Source: Cohnella sp. SGD-V74
Lineage (GTDB): Bacteria; Bacillota; Bacilli; Paenibacillales; Paenibacillaceae
Direction: 5' to 3'
DNA: 64,000 nt
Assembly (NCBI RefSeq): GCF_003001675.1
Contig: NZ_PVYW01000006.1
Span: 186,001-250,000 of the forward strand
The notes under the pieces are model-generated. The model made no database searches and had not been told where the DNA came from. It saw nothing but the letters and a program-made list of their open reading frames with translations. The translations under genes were made by a program, and so were the position numbers. Below, piece by piece: positions 1 through 10,200 of this stretch (positions within the stretch are counted from its first letter, which is position 1; each line of letters begins with the position of its first letter).

Positions 1-1614
1 ACGACCCGGTTCTATATGGATTCTCTGGACAAGGAAGCGGACCGGATCAGCCGCTATCTGCCCAACTACGTCATGGATCAGGATTTAATGGAAGTCGCGG
101 CGACAGGCAACGAGATGAGCTCTTACGAGCGTTCGAGCAAAATTCTCGACATCCAGCGCCGGCTGGAGCTGATGAAAAATTCCAGCCCGTATATCCGGGA
201 GGCCAAAGCCTACATCCCCCTTATCGAGCGAACGGTTCTGAGCAACAATTACGAAACCCATCTGGACGAACGGGAATACGTATCGATGCAGAACGGGGCC
301 AAAGCTTACGACGAAGCTTTTATTTACTGGAACGATCGCTATTTCATTACGATGCAGTATCCCGTCAGCACGTCCCGAAGTCCGCTGTACGTCGTGGGCG
401 TCGAGCTGTCGGCTGCCAAGATCCGGGAGACGCTGACGCAGATCGGCGGCGCCCGGGGCGGACACAGCGTGCTGCTGAACTTGAAGCGCGGCTGGCGCAT
501 CGACACGGGCATGGACCCGGAGCTGCTGGAGAGAGTGACGGCATTCGCGTCGGCCAAGCAGGAAGCGCTTTCCGAAGAAGGCTACGGAACGATCGTCCAC
601 CGGGGCGAGCGTCTGCTCGCCGTCTACAAATACTCCAGCCTGTGGAACGCCTACTCGGTCACATGCATTCCGGAGGAAATGATCCTCGGCTCCTTGCAGA
701 TGTACCGAACGCTGTTCTGGTGGGCTTGCGCCCTTGCGGTCGCCATCGTGCTGTTCTTCACTTATTTCCTGCTGCGCCTGATCTACCGGCCGCTGATGAA
801 GCTGGTCCACTCCTTCCGCCGCGTTCAGCAGAACCGGCTGGAGCCGATCCCGATCAATCGCGGAGCCGACGAATTCGGTTATCTGTACCAGGCGTTCAAC
901 GACACCGTGCGCTCCTTGAAGACGCTCATCGAGGAAAACTACGAGCAGCAGATCCGCAACCAGCGATCGGAGCTGAAGCGGCTGCAGTCGCAGATCAATC
1001 CTCATTTTCTGTACAACTGCTTCTTCGTGCTGTGCCGGCTGATCAAGTCCGACAAGCATAAGGAGAAAGCCTATCAATTTTGCCTGTACATCGGACAGTA
1101 CTTTCAGTTCATCACCCGCAACGACGAGGACGACATTCCGCTGGAGCAGGAGATGGAGCATTCCCGAACTTACGTCAAAATGCAGACGATCTGCTACGGC
1201 GACCGGATCGAGGTCGGGTTCGACGGGGAGGTCCCCCCTATTTACGTGCCGAGATTGATTTTGCAGCCGGTTATCGAGAATGCGTACAAGCATGCGCTCG
1301 GCAATATGCTTCATCCGGGGGAGCTATGGGTGCATACCGAGCGAATGGGCGACGAATTTACGATTTATGTAGAGGACAACGGCCAAAGCATCAAGGACGA
1401 GGAGATCGAGCTGCTGCGCAGGAAGCTGCGGCATTCCACGAGCCGGATCGAGGAGACGACCGGACTTCTGAACGTCCACCGCCGGATTCAGCTTCGCTAC
1501 GGAGAACCGTACGGCCTGTCCGTGGCGAGATCGGAGCTGGGCGGGCTGAAGGTCGGCATCAAATTATGCGCGAGCGACAGGGGGAACGAACATGTACAGA
1601 CTGCTGATCGTTGA
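1..1614 (+). CDS. Sensor histidine kinase, YesM type (5' end outside window)
   Basis: The frame is already open at base 1, so the N-terminus is missing; residues are counted from the Met at 16. A sensor region (about 1-230) is followed by one membrane helix (about 235-257), a HAMP-like linker, a His_kinase segment with NPHFLYN (phospho-acceptor His about 330) and a HATPase domain with N box IENAYKH (about 420). This is the YesM/LytS layout that Paenibacillaceae use at the membrane to sense extracellular sugars. The stop overlaps the next gene by 23 nt, so kinase and regulator are probably translationally coupled. The ligand cannot be read from sequence; the genes just downstream are candidate targets (inference). 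Confidence 0.93.
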   Translation, partial: TTRFYMDSLDKEADRISRYLPNYVMDQDLMEVAATGNEMSSYERSSKILDIQRRLELMKNSSPYIREAKAYIPLIERTVLSNNYETHLDEREYVSMQNGAKAYDEAFIYWNDRYFITMQYPVSTSRSPLYVVGVELSAAKIRETLTQIGGARGGHSVLLNLKRGWRIDTGMDPELLERVTAFASAKQEALSEEGYGTIVHRGERLLAVYKYSSLWNAYSVTCIPEEMILGSLQMYRTLFWWACALAVAIVLFFTYFLLRLIYRPLMKLVHSFRRVQQNRLEPIPINRGADEFGYLYQAFNDTVRSLKTLIEENYEQQIRNQRSELKRLQSQINPHFLYNCFFVLCRLIKSDKHKEKAYQFCLYIGQYFQFITRNDEDDIPLEQEMEHSRTYVKMQTICYGDRIEVGFDGEVPPIYVPRLILQPVIENAYKHALGNMLHPGELWVHTERMGDEFTIYVEDNGQSIKDEEIELLRRKLRHSTSRIEETTGLLNVHRRIQLRYGEPYGLSVARSELGGLKVGIKLCASDRGNEHVQTADR

Positions 1615-3262
1615 CGACCTCCCCATTATCGTCGAGGGGCTTGTGGAGCTGTTCGAGCAGAACGGGCATTTGCCGCTGGAGACGGTGACGGCCTATTCGG
1701 GCGAGGAGGCGCTGGAGGTGCTGTCCTCCCGGCGCATCGATATCGTGCTGTCCGACATCAAGATGCCGGGCATCGAAGGCATCGAGCTGCTGCGGGAGAT
1801 CAAGTCGCAGTGGCCGGCCTGCAAGGTGATTTTCCTGACCGGGTACAACGACTTCGAATACGCCAAGAGCGCGCTCACCTACGGCGGCTTCGATTATATT
1901 CTGAAGGTCGAGAGCGACGACAAGATCGTACAGGCGGTGCAGCGGGCCGTCGCCAAAATCGAGGAGGAGCAGGACCAGGCGAACATGATCGTCCGGGCGC
2001 AGTCCAAGATGAGACAGGCGCTGCCCTCGCTGCAGAAGGATTATATATGGGGACTGCTCCAAGGCAAGCACGTCGCGGAAATCCAGCTCGACCGGATGTT
2101 CCGGGAGCTGGACATCCCGCTCGACGCGTCCCTGCCCGCGTATCTGCTCATCGGAAGACTGGATGCGTGGAAGGAGACGTTCACGGCCCCGGACAAGGCG
2201 CTGCTCTGCTACGCGATGCAAAATATCGGGGACGAGATGCTGTCCGCGCAGGTCCGATGCTTCTCCGTCGTCTTCGAGCTGTCCAAGGTCGCCTGGCTGA
2301 TCCAGCCCAAGTCGTGCGCCGAGCCGGGCGGCGCGGAATGGCTCAAGGCGCACCGCTATGCGAGCGGCATTCTGGAGTCAGTGCAGGCGAATTGCCGCAA
2401 GCTGCTCGGGCTGTCGGTCTCCTTCCTGCTGGCGAGCGAGACGACGGACTGGGGGGCGCTGTCGGACCGTTTTCACTCCGTCAAATACGCTCTGAGCCTC
2501 GGACACGGCTTGTTCAACGAAGTCATCCTGACCGATAAGGATCTGCCGCGAGGCCAGTCCGCCGAGTCCGCCGGAGTCGGGCGCGACAGCTTCTACCATG
2601 CCCGGGTCCAGCTGCTGATGAGCTGCCTGGAAAACAATCACCGCGAGCAGTTCGACCAGCTGTACGCCGAGCTTACGTCCGTCTGGAACGACCCGGCGGC
2701 AGCGCACGAGCGGAAAGTCGAGCTGTACCATTCGCTGTCCGCGGTGTTCCTGTTCTGCATTCAGCAAAATCGGGATGCCGGAGAATACGTCAATACGCAG
2801 CTCGATCTCGACAAGCTGTTCCGGTACGACGAAGCGATGTCGTGGCCGGAGCTGGTTCAATATTACCGGCAGATGGCCGACTGCTTCTTCGAATGGAACG
2901 CGCAGCGCGGCACGGAGCTCCCGGCCGAATTGGTCCACAAGGTGCACGGCTATATCGATGAGAACATCGCTTCCGACATCTCCTTGACGGCGCTGGCGGA
3001 CTACGTGAGCCTGAACCCGTCCTACCTGTCCCGCTTGTACAAGCAAATTACGGGAGTCGGGCTGTCGAAATACGTGAACGATTACCGCAACATGAAAGCG
3101 AAGGAGATGCTGCTGAACACTTCGATGAAGGTAAGCGAGGTGGCCGCCGCGCTCGGCTACAACTCGGCGCTGGCGTTCATTCGCTTCTTCAAGAAGCAGA
3201 ACGACATGACGCCTCAGGATTTCCGCTCCGCGCGCTCCCAGCCTGCCGGGCCGGGTCAATAA
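1592..3262 (+). CDS. Response regulator, YesN type (REC + AraC HTH)
   Basis: 556 residues. An N-terminal receiver domain carries DIVLSDIKMPG, with the phospho-accepting Asp at about 55. A long middle region of the kind found in YesN proteins follows. A C-terminal AraC/XylS double HTH (about 450-548) includes LTALADYVSLNPSYLSRLYK and a second helix pair ending FKKQNDMTPQDFR. It receives phosphate from the overlapping kinase and should activate sugar-use genes by binding tandem sites near a -35 box (family knowledge). The gene begins inside the kinase gene. Targets are not proven; the genes that follow on the same strand are the nearest candidates. Confidence 0.93.
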   Translation: MYRLLIVDDLPIIVEGLVELFEQNGHLPLETVTAYSGEEALEVLSSRRIDIVLSDIKMPGIEGIELLREIKSQWPACKVIFLTGYNDFEYAKSALTYGGFDYILKVESDDKIVQAVQRAVAKIEEEQDQANMIVRAQSKMRQALPSLQKDYIWGLLQGKHVAEIQLDRMFRELDIPLDASLPAYLLIGRLDAWKETFTAPDKALLCYAMQNIGDEMLSAQVRCFSVVFELSKVAWLIQPKSCAEPGGAEWLKAHRYASGILESVQANCRKLLGLSVSFLLASETTDWGALSDRFHSVKYALSLGHGLFNEVILTDKDLPRGQSAESAGVGRDSFYHARVQLLMSCLENNHREQFDQLYAELTSVWNDPAAAHERKVELYHSLSAVFLFCIQQNRDAGEYVNTQLDLDKLFRYDEAMSWPELVQYYRQMADCFFEWNAQRGTELPAELVHKVHGYIDENIASDISLTALADYVSLNPSYLSRLYKQITGVGLSKYVNDYRNMKAKEMLLNTSMKVSEVAAALGYNSALAFIRFFKKQNDMTPQDFRSARSQPAGPGQ

Positions 3263-3397
3263 ACGGATACGAACCACGGGCCTTGAGCGCCGCGCAAAAA
3301 ATGAGAATATCCCCTTTGCTTTATGAGAAGCCATGGACGATCCTGATGGTTATAATCGGTTCATACGGATTTCGCTTAATTAGGGGAGGCAATCGTT

Positions 3398-4780
3398 ATG
3401 ACGAAATGGACGGGACTGAGAGAGCTTGTTCGGGAAGAAATTCAGCAACGCCGGGAAGAGGGCTGCGACGTATCGGGCTTCGCGGAACGGCTGGAAGCCG
3501 CCGGCACGGATGAAGCTCCGATTATGGACGTATATCGCGCGTTAACGGCTCTTCAGCCGAGCGAGGATTTTAAGTATATCGAGCCGTCGGACCTGGAGAC
3601 GATTCGCGCCGAACGCCCGGAACAGCCGCGCATTGCGGCCGGTTCTTGGACGGATGCCGAATGGCACAACAAGTTTTACGGCGCCTGGCTCGGCCGCGCG
3701 GCCGGCTGCGCGCTGGGCAAGCCGCTGGAGGCTTCCTCCTTCATGCAAGGCTCGGGCGGCAGACCCGGCTGGCACAATATTAAGCTTTGGTTCGAAGGCG
3801 CCGGGCAATGGCCGATTCGCCACTATACGCCGGGAGAATCGGCGGCCGAAGCGCAATACGGCATCGAGATCGCACGCTGGAGCAGTCTGGCCAGCTGCCG
3901 GGAAAATATCCGCTTCATGGAAACGGACGACGATATCCGCTACACCGCGCTTGGCCTGCTCATGCTGGAGGAACGCGGCCTGGCTTTCGATTCCTGGGAC
4001 GTCGGCAAGCTGTGGCACCGGCATCTGTCGTTCGGTCAGGTATTCACCGCCGAAGCGCAGACCTATTTGAATTTCGCTCGAGTCACCTCTCATATTAGCG
4101 GCGAACGGCCCGATGACTGGGAGAAGCATGTTCATTGGGGACGTTCTCATCTGAACCCCTACCGCGAATGGATCGGCGCGCAGATCCGCGTGGACGGCTA
4201 CGCGTACGGAGCTGCCGGACGGCCTGAACTCGCAGCCGAGCTGGCTTGGCGGGACGCCTCCTTCTCTCATGTGAAGAACGGCATCTACGGGGCCATGTTC
4301 TGCTCCGCCATGATTGCGGCCGCGTTCGTCGAGAACGACGTGAAGCGGATCGTCGAGATCGGGTTAAGCCAAATTCCGAAGCGCAGCCGTCTTGCGGAAG
4401 ACATCGCGCTGGCGGTCCGAATTGCCGAGAGTACGTCGGATCAATTGGAACTGGTGGAGAACATTTGGGACGCGTTCAAGCACTACCATTGCGTTCATAC
4501 CAATAATAACGCCGCATTGTGCGCGGCCGCGCTCATTCATTCCGGCGGAGATTTCGAGAAAGGGATTACGACGGCCGTGCTTGGCGGCTGGGATACCGAT
4601 TGCAACGGCGCCACCGTCGGCTCCATCCTTGGCGCGTCGCTTGGAGCGGCGGCGCTGCCCGGCACCTGGATCAAGCCGTTGAACGATACTTTATACGCGG
4701 ACGTCAGCGGCTTCCACCCGATCGCCCTCTCGGAATGCGCTCGCAGAAGCTATGAGGTTTTCCGGAAATTGCAGCAGTAA
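3398..4780 (+). CDS. ADP-ribosylglycohydrolase family protein
   Basis: 460 residues, with an ATG preceded by a good SD (AGGGGAGG). The two metal-binding signatures of the DraG/ARH fold are visible: ETDDDIRYTALG (about 175-186) and GGWDTDCNGATVG (about 396-408). The family hydrolyses ADP-ribose-protein or related N/O-glycosidic bonds with two Mg ions. Length exceeds that of DraG (about 300) because of about 90 N-terminal residues with no recognised motif. A TATAAT lies at about 3350. No signal peptide is seen, so it should be cytosolic. Its place between a sugar two-component system and an AraC/dehydrogenase pair suggests a nucleoside- or glycoside-type substrate rather than protein deADP-ribosylation (inference). 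Confidence 0.85.
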   Translation: MTKWTGLRELVREEIQQRREEGCDVSGFAERLEAAGTDEAPIMDVYRALTALQPSEDFKYIEPSDLETIRAERPEQPRIAAGSWTDAEWHNKFYGAWLGRAAGCALGKPLEASSFMQGSGGRPGWHNIKLWFEGAGQWPIRHYTPGESAAEAQYGIEIARWSSLASCRENIRFMETDDDIRYTALGLLMLEERGLAFDSWDVGKLWHRHLSFGQVFTAEAQTYLNFARVTSHISGERPDDWEKHVHWGRSHLNPYREWIGAQIRVDGYAYGAAGRPELAAELAWRDASFSHVKNGIYGAMFCSAMIAAAFVENDVKRIVEIGLSQIPKRSRLAEDIALAVRIAESTSDQLELVENIWDAFKHYHCVHTNNNAALCAAALIHSGGDFEKGITTAVLGGWDTDCNGATVGSILGASLGAAALPGTWIKPLNDTLYADVSGFHPIALSECARRSYEVFRKLQQ

Positions 4781-4883
4781 GACCGTCCCTCGATCGTCGC
4801 GGCGCCGGAATGCGGTTCCGTTATCGTGAGCAACGTTGTATACTTGCCCTATACTACGATTTTGTCAGGATGCGATCGAAGCG

Positions 4884-5744
4884 ATGAAGCTGCATATTAC
4901 GTACGATCATCCGATTCCGATCAACGCTTTCGAATGGACGCCCTCCTTCGATCGCCAGTCGCCCCACATGCATTCCAGTCTGGAAGTCGGCCTCTGCCTG
5001 TCGGGCAAAGGCCGCTTCTTCTTCGGCAGCAAAAGCTATGAGGCTTGTCCCGGGGATTTGTTTATCGTCAACAACGAGGAACGCCATGTCGCTCAATCCG
5101 ACCCGCACGATCCGAGCCGCTATCTGTTCATTAACTTCGATCCGGCGCTGCTGCTGGCCGAGGACCCCGGCCTTCTGCTGCCTTTCTCCTACCGTTCCAC
5201 TCGTTTCCGCAATCACATCGCCGGCGGCTCTCCTCTTGCGCAGGAGCTTACGCCCTGGATACACGCAATCGCGCAGGAGCTGCGGGACAAGTCCCCCGGC
5301 TATTTGGCGATGGCCAAAAGCGCGCTTGTTCAGCTATGCGGCCGCATGCTTCGCCATTACAGCGATCTGCTTAACGATGACGAACGGCAGACGATGGTGC
5401 AGGCGGTGCGTCAGGCGCATTCGCTGGCCGCTCTGGTGGAGCGGCGCTTTCGCGAGCCGCTCAGTCTGGCGGAACTGGCGGACGAGTTGGGCGCAAGCGT
5501 CTCTCGCATCAGCCGCGCCTTTGTGGAGACGACAGGATACCGCTTCTCCGACTACGTCTCCCTCCTGCGGGTCCAAGCCGCCAAGCAGGAGCTGCTGGGA
5601 ACGGACAAAGCGGTAGCCGATATTGCGTTCGAATGCGGTTTCCAGAGCTTGCCGACCTTCTATCGGGTGTTCAAGGACACGGTCGGCGTATCCCCCGTCG
5701 CTTATCGTCAATCTATGGGCTCCGTGCAGCAAGCGGACGAATAA
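4884..5744 (+). CDS. AraC family transcriptional regulator (cupin + HTH)
   Basis: 286 residues from the ATG at 4884. The frame is open back to a TTG at 4836, but homology-like sequence begins at MKLHITYDHPIP. The N-terminal half is an AraC-type cupin sensor (PHMHSSLEVGLCLSGKGRFFFG; a usual ligand pocket). The C-terminal 100 residues form two HTH motifs (SLAELADELGASVSRISRAF and VADIAFECGFQSLPTFYRVF). It lies 103 bp after the ADP-ribosylglycohydrolase and 121 bp before the Gfo/Idh/MocA dehydrogenase on the same strand, and probably regulates one or both. The effector is unknown. Confidence 0.88.
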   Translation: MKLHITYDHPIPINAFEWTPSFDRQSPHMHSSLEVGLCLSGKGRFFFGSKSYEACPGDLFIVNNEERHVAQSDPHDPSRYLFINFDPALLLAEDPGLLLPFSYRSTRFRNHIAGGSPLAQELTPWIHAIAQELRDKSPGYLAMAKSALVQLCGRMLRHYSDLLNDDERQTMVQAVRQAHSLAALVERRFREPLSLAELADELGASVSRISRAFVETTGYRFSDYVSLLRVQAAKQELLGTDKAVADIAFECGFQSLPTFYRVFKDTVGVSPVAYRQSMGSVQQADE

Positions 5745-5865
5745 GACGTCTGGCCGGGACAGGTCAATAAATGTATATGGAATGTAAGCAACGATCTCTT
5801 TTTCCTCCGGAGCGCCCCCCTTACAATTGGGATACGCAGTAGGCGCGCACTAAGGAGGAATCGTT

Positions 5866-7140
5866 GTGAAACAATTAACGGCGGTATTGCTGGGAGCCGG
5901 CAGCAGAGGAAGATACATTTATGGACCGTATGCGGAGAAATTCCCCAACGAGCTGAAATTCGTGGCCGTAGCCGAGCCGAACGAGGAGCGCAGAGCCAGG
6001 TTCGCGGAAATTCACGGCATCGCCCCCGACCGGGTATACGACTCCTGGGAGAAGGCGTTCGAGCACGGCCGCATGGCGGACATTATGATCATCTGCACCT
6101 TGGACCGGATGCATTACGTTCCCGCGATGACGGCGATGGAGCTCGGCTATCACGTCATGCTGGAGAAGCCGATGTCGCCCTCGCTGGAGGAATGCATCCG
6201 GCTGGAGCGCGCTTCGCTCAAGTATAGAAGGCTGCTCGCCGTGACGCACGTGCTGCGCTATTCCCCGTTCTGGTCGGGGATCAAAAAGTGCATCTCGGAC
6301 GGAGAGCTGGGGACGCTCGGAACGATTCAACTTACCGAGAACGTCGGTTATTTGCATATGATCCACAGCTACGTGCGCGGCAATTGGCGAAATTCGGAGG
6401 AGACGAGCCCGATGATTCTGGCCAAGTCGTGCCACGATCTGGACCTCATCTCCTGGCTGATGGATCAGCCGTGCACCGGCGTCAGCTCGTACGGCTCGCT
6501 GCTGCACTTCCGCGCGGAGAACGCTCCGGAAGGCTCGGCCGAGCGCTGCACCGACGGCTGCGAGGTCGAACGGGACTGCGCCTTCTCCGCGCTGAAAATG
6601 TACATGCAGCCTCCGCATCACCCCTGGGCCCGCTACATGACGGGCGACCTGTCGCAGGAAGGCATCCTGACGGCGCTGCGCGAAGGGCCGTTCGGCCGCT
6701 GCGTCTATCGCTGCGACAACAACGTCGTCGACCACCAGGTCGTCAATCTGGCTTTCGAGAACGGAGCGAACGCTTCGTTCATCATGTCGGGCCTGACGCA
6801 GAGCGGCACGCGGCGGGTTCAGATCATGGGTACGCAGGGCGAGATTATCGGAGATATGGACAAGGGGGCTTTCACGCTGTACCGTTACGCGACGGGCGAG
6901 CAGGTCGAAATCCGCTGCAGCGTCGAGGGAGACGGCCATGGCGGCGGCGACGAGCGCATGGTCGCTTCGTTCCTGCGCGACGTGCGCGGCTTCGACCGCA
7001 ATCCGTCGCACGGCTTGACGTCGGCCACCGCCTCCTTGCAGAGCCATCTGATGGCTTTCGCGGCCGAGCATTCGAGGCTTCACGACGGTCAGGCCGTCAA
7101 GCTGGCGGATCTGTACCGGAAGGACTCGGTGTTGGTTTAG
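5866..7140 (+). CDS. Gfo/Idh/MocA family NAD(P)-dependent oxidoreductase
   Basis: 424 residues with a GTG start 8 nt after AAGGAGG. The N-terminal Rossmann fold starts with LLGAGSRGRYIYG; EKP of MLEKPMSPS is the family's catalytic-lysine/nicotinamide motif. The C-terminal half is the substrate/dimer domain, and contains a Cys cluster (ERCTDGCEVERDC, about 226-238) seen in a subset of this family. Such enzymes oxidise or epimerise sugars, inositols or uronic acids. A possible promoter has TACAAT at about 5822. The gene closes the first plus-strand group and runs into the helicase gene from the other side. The exact substrate is not deducible. Confidence 0.9.
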   Translation: MKQLTAVLLGAGSRGRYIYGPYAEKFPNELKFVAVAEPNEERRARFAEIHGIAPDRVYDSWEKAFEHGRMADIMIICTLDRMHYVPAMTAMELGYHVMLEKPMSPSLEECIRLERASLKYRRLLAVTHVLRYSPFWSGIKKCISDGELGTLGTIQLTENVGYLHMIHSYVRGNWRNSEETSPMILAKSCHDLDLISWLMDQPCTGVSSYGSLLHFRAENAPEGSAERCTDGCEVERDCAFSALKMYMQPPHHPWARYMTGDLSQEGILTALREGPFGRCVYRCDNNVVDHQVVNLAFENGANASFIMSGLTQSGTRRVQIMGTQGEIIGDMDKGAFTLYRYATGEQVEIRCSVEGDGHGGGDERMVASFLRDVRGFDRNPSHGLTSATASLQSHLMAFAAEHSRLHDGQAVKLADLYRKDSVLV

Positions 7141-7151
7141 CGGCAGCCAAA

Positions 7152-7190
7152 CAGCCGACCGTATCCGCTTCCGCACGATACGGTCGGCTG
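7152..7190. terminator. Hairpin between convergent genes
   Basis: CAGCCGACCGTATC (7152-7165) pairs perfectly with GATACGGTCGGCTG (7177-7190), an 11-nt loop between. It sits in the 72-bp gap between the convergent dehydrogenase and helicase genes. There is no long T tract, so a bidirectional terminator role is inferred from position and stem. Confidence 0.6.
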
Positions 7191-7212
7191 CCATGACGCC
7201 GCGCAAATGCGA

Positions 7213-10200
7213 CTATACAGCGAACGCCGCACTAAGCATGCCGTTGCTAATGACGTGAAGCTCGTGCAACGCTCTGGTACATGCTACGTATAAGAGCTTT
7301 CTGTCGGAGACATTATCTCCGTAAATCCCTGCGGATGCGTCAGTAACGACGACCGCATCAAATTCGATGCCCTTGGACAAATAGGCAGGCAGGATGACGA
7401 TCCCACCGGCGTACTCATCGGCGGAATCCAGCAATACTGTCGCATCCTCGCGTCCCAAACCCTTCTTCAGCTCCAACGCCTCTTTTGGAGTTTTGACGAT
7501 TAACGCGATATTGCCATAGTTTCGATCAATCGCCCCTTGGAGCGCACCCCGTACTCGGGACAGCCACGCTGCCCGCTCCTCTTCATAGACGTCCGGCTCG
7601 CGTCCATGACGCAAAATCGGCTGCGACAATGCAAACTTTCCTTCGCTCCACGATTCGATCAAGCGGCTGGCAAACGAAGTGATCTCCACGGTCGATCTGT
7701 AGCTTGTACGCAGTTCCAAGTAGGTGCAGTCCCCTAGCGCGCTTGTAATCTCATCCCACCTATGTATGCCGCGAAAGCTGAATATGCTCTGCCCCAAATC
7801 CCCCAGAATCATGACGGAACCGGGACTAACGACTGATTGGATGAGTTCGATCTGGAACGGACTGTAGTCCTGGCCTTCGTCGATGACCGCATATTGATAG
7901 CTGACATATTTGACCTCTTTATTTTGAATCCTTCTGGCGCCGATCTCTCCCGAAATGTACTGCTTGATGTACAGCAGCGGAGCCAAATCCTCGTGTTCCA
8001 GCTCGTTGTTCTCCCTCATAAAGCGATGGTGACGGCACAGAAACCTGTAGCCCTCCAAATCGATCAAATCGGCAACATACGAATAGTTGAGCTCGCTCGA
8101 CATGAAATCGAAATAGATCTCCAGAGCTTCGGGCTCTTTCCATCTCGACCTTAAGCCGTTAAGCTGCTTTCTGATTTTAGTTTTCGAAGAGGTCTGCGAT
8201 CTTTCGGCCAGGTTGCGTACGTATCTTTCGATAACGTTCAAAATGAACTCCCGTCTTTTGACGATCGGCAAATGCTTGTAGTCCACGCAAAACCAGCGCC
8301 GCATCTGCTCTACGGATACGATATAATCCTCGTCTTGGTCAATCGCGATTCTCACCTCGTCCTGGGGAAAACAAGCTTGCTCGTAATCCTCGAGATAGCG
8401 GAGCAACGCTTTCTTGAAGGGCAGCGAGCCTTTGATCTTGGATTTCAACAGGTACCGGTTCGCGACCAACGGCTCGCTCTTCTCGATGATCTGCATCGTC
8501 TCGAACGGCTCGGTAAACACGAAGCTCCCGATATTCAGCAGTTCGACCGCCCATTCCTGGAACGTCTTCTGTTCGATCCCATCCACGCCGAGGCCAGGCA
8601 GCACCTTGTGCACGTAATTCAGGAAGATGCGATTAGGGCCGAACACAATAAAACGCGTCGGATCGAGCTTGCTTTCTTCGTAGAACAAGTAGGCGAGCCT
8701 ATGAAGAGCGACCGTCGTTTTCCCGCTGCCGGCCGAGCCTTGCACGATAATCGACTTGTTTCTGGGCAACCGGATCAGCGAATCTTGTTCGGCCTGAATC
8801 GTCTCGACGATATCTCGCATCTTCTCGTTGGAATGGGATGCCAGCCTCTTGCTCAGGATCGGGTCGTCATACTCGAAATACGTTTCGTTCCACTCCTGAT
8901 CGAGATATTGCAGGCCTTCGTCCAGTTCGAATTGCCGGATAAGTCTCACCGTGACCGGGCCTTCGCTGGAAACGGCCGGCCCTAATTTCTTTTGATAGAA
9001 CAGGGAGCTTAACGGGGATGTCCAAGAAACGACCCGAACTTCGGAGCTCGCTTGGTCGCTTACGCCTGCTTGACCGATATAATACGTGACAGCCTTTCCC
9101 CTCTGGAGCTCATAATCGATTCTCGCAAAATACGGTTTGTCGTACACACTCCGTAATTTCGGGATTTGCTTGGCGATCGACGCGGCGATCAGATTGTCCG
9201 CATAGATATCTCCCCCGCCCAGACCCCATTCCCTTCGAGATTTGAAGCTGAGCTTATGCTCGGTCAGATCGATCTGGTTCTGGATCGTTTTACGGGTAGC
9301 GGTTAAGTAATTAAGCTCAAAGTCGTAGCTCCTCCCCCATCCAGTCCATTCCGACTTGGGTTTGAAAAAAACGGGCTCAGCATTGGCCGAATTAAGCAGC
9401 CCCCTCAGCTCGATCTCTTCCCCGACCCTCGTCTTCGCCTCTCTTTTCTCTCTCCGCTCAGCTTCTTCTTTTGTCCTGCGTTCTGCTTCTTCCCTTAACT
9501 TCAAATCGGCTTCTTTCTTGGCCTTGCCCTCCGCTTCTTCCCTTGCGCTGCGCTCGGTTTCTTCCCTCACCTTTTGTTTCGCTTCTTCTCTTGCCTTCCG
9601 TTTCGCTTCGGCTTTCTGCCTCGCTCGTTCCTTGGCCCGGCGTTCCTCGTTTTCCTGGGCCAGCCGCTCCACTTTCTCGCGCGCTTCCCGTTCGATCTCC
9701 TCTGCCCGTACGACCGTCCGCTCCGGTATATGCTTCGTTTCCAGCATACGCAGCAATGTTCCTTCGCGGTTCAAACGGCTCAGTAAAAGCAGCGTCTCAT
9801 CGTTCGGATTACGGGTCAAGTCTCGATCCAATTGCCGCTGTACGTCCTGCCGATACTGCCTCTCCCTTTGCTGTTTGCCGTCTACGCCAAGAAGAAAATT
9901 GAAGTTTCCTTGGACAACCGGCGTGTGGGCCGACCGTCTCTTGCGCTCGTAGTCTTCAGCCAAACGCCGAAAGTAGAAAGTTTGGGTAACGGAACGCATC
10001 CTGCTCCGCTCTTCCTCATCCAGACGGATTTTACGCTGCACTTCGCGACCGATCTCCTCTTCGATCCGCGCCCGTCTCCTGCGTTCCCGCTCTTCCTCGC
10101 GGATCTTCTTATAAGCGATCGCTTCCTCTTTCGTCATACAGGTGATCCAGTAATCTATCGTAACCGTCCGGGGAAGAACTTGGTCGATTCTGGCGTAGGC

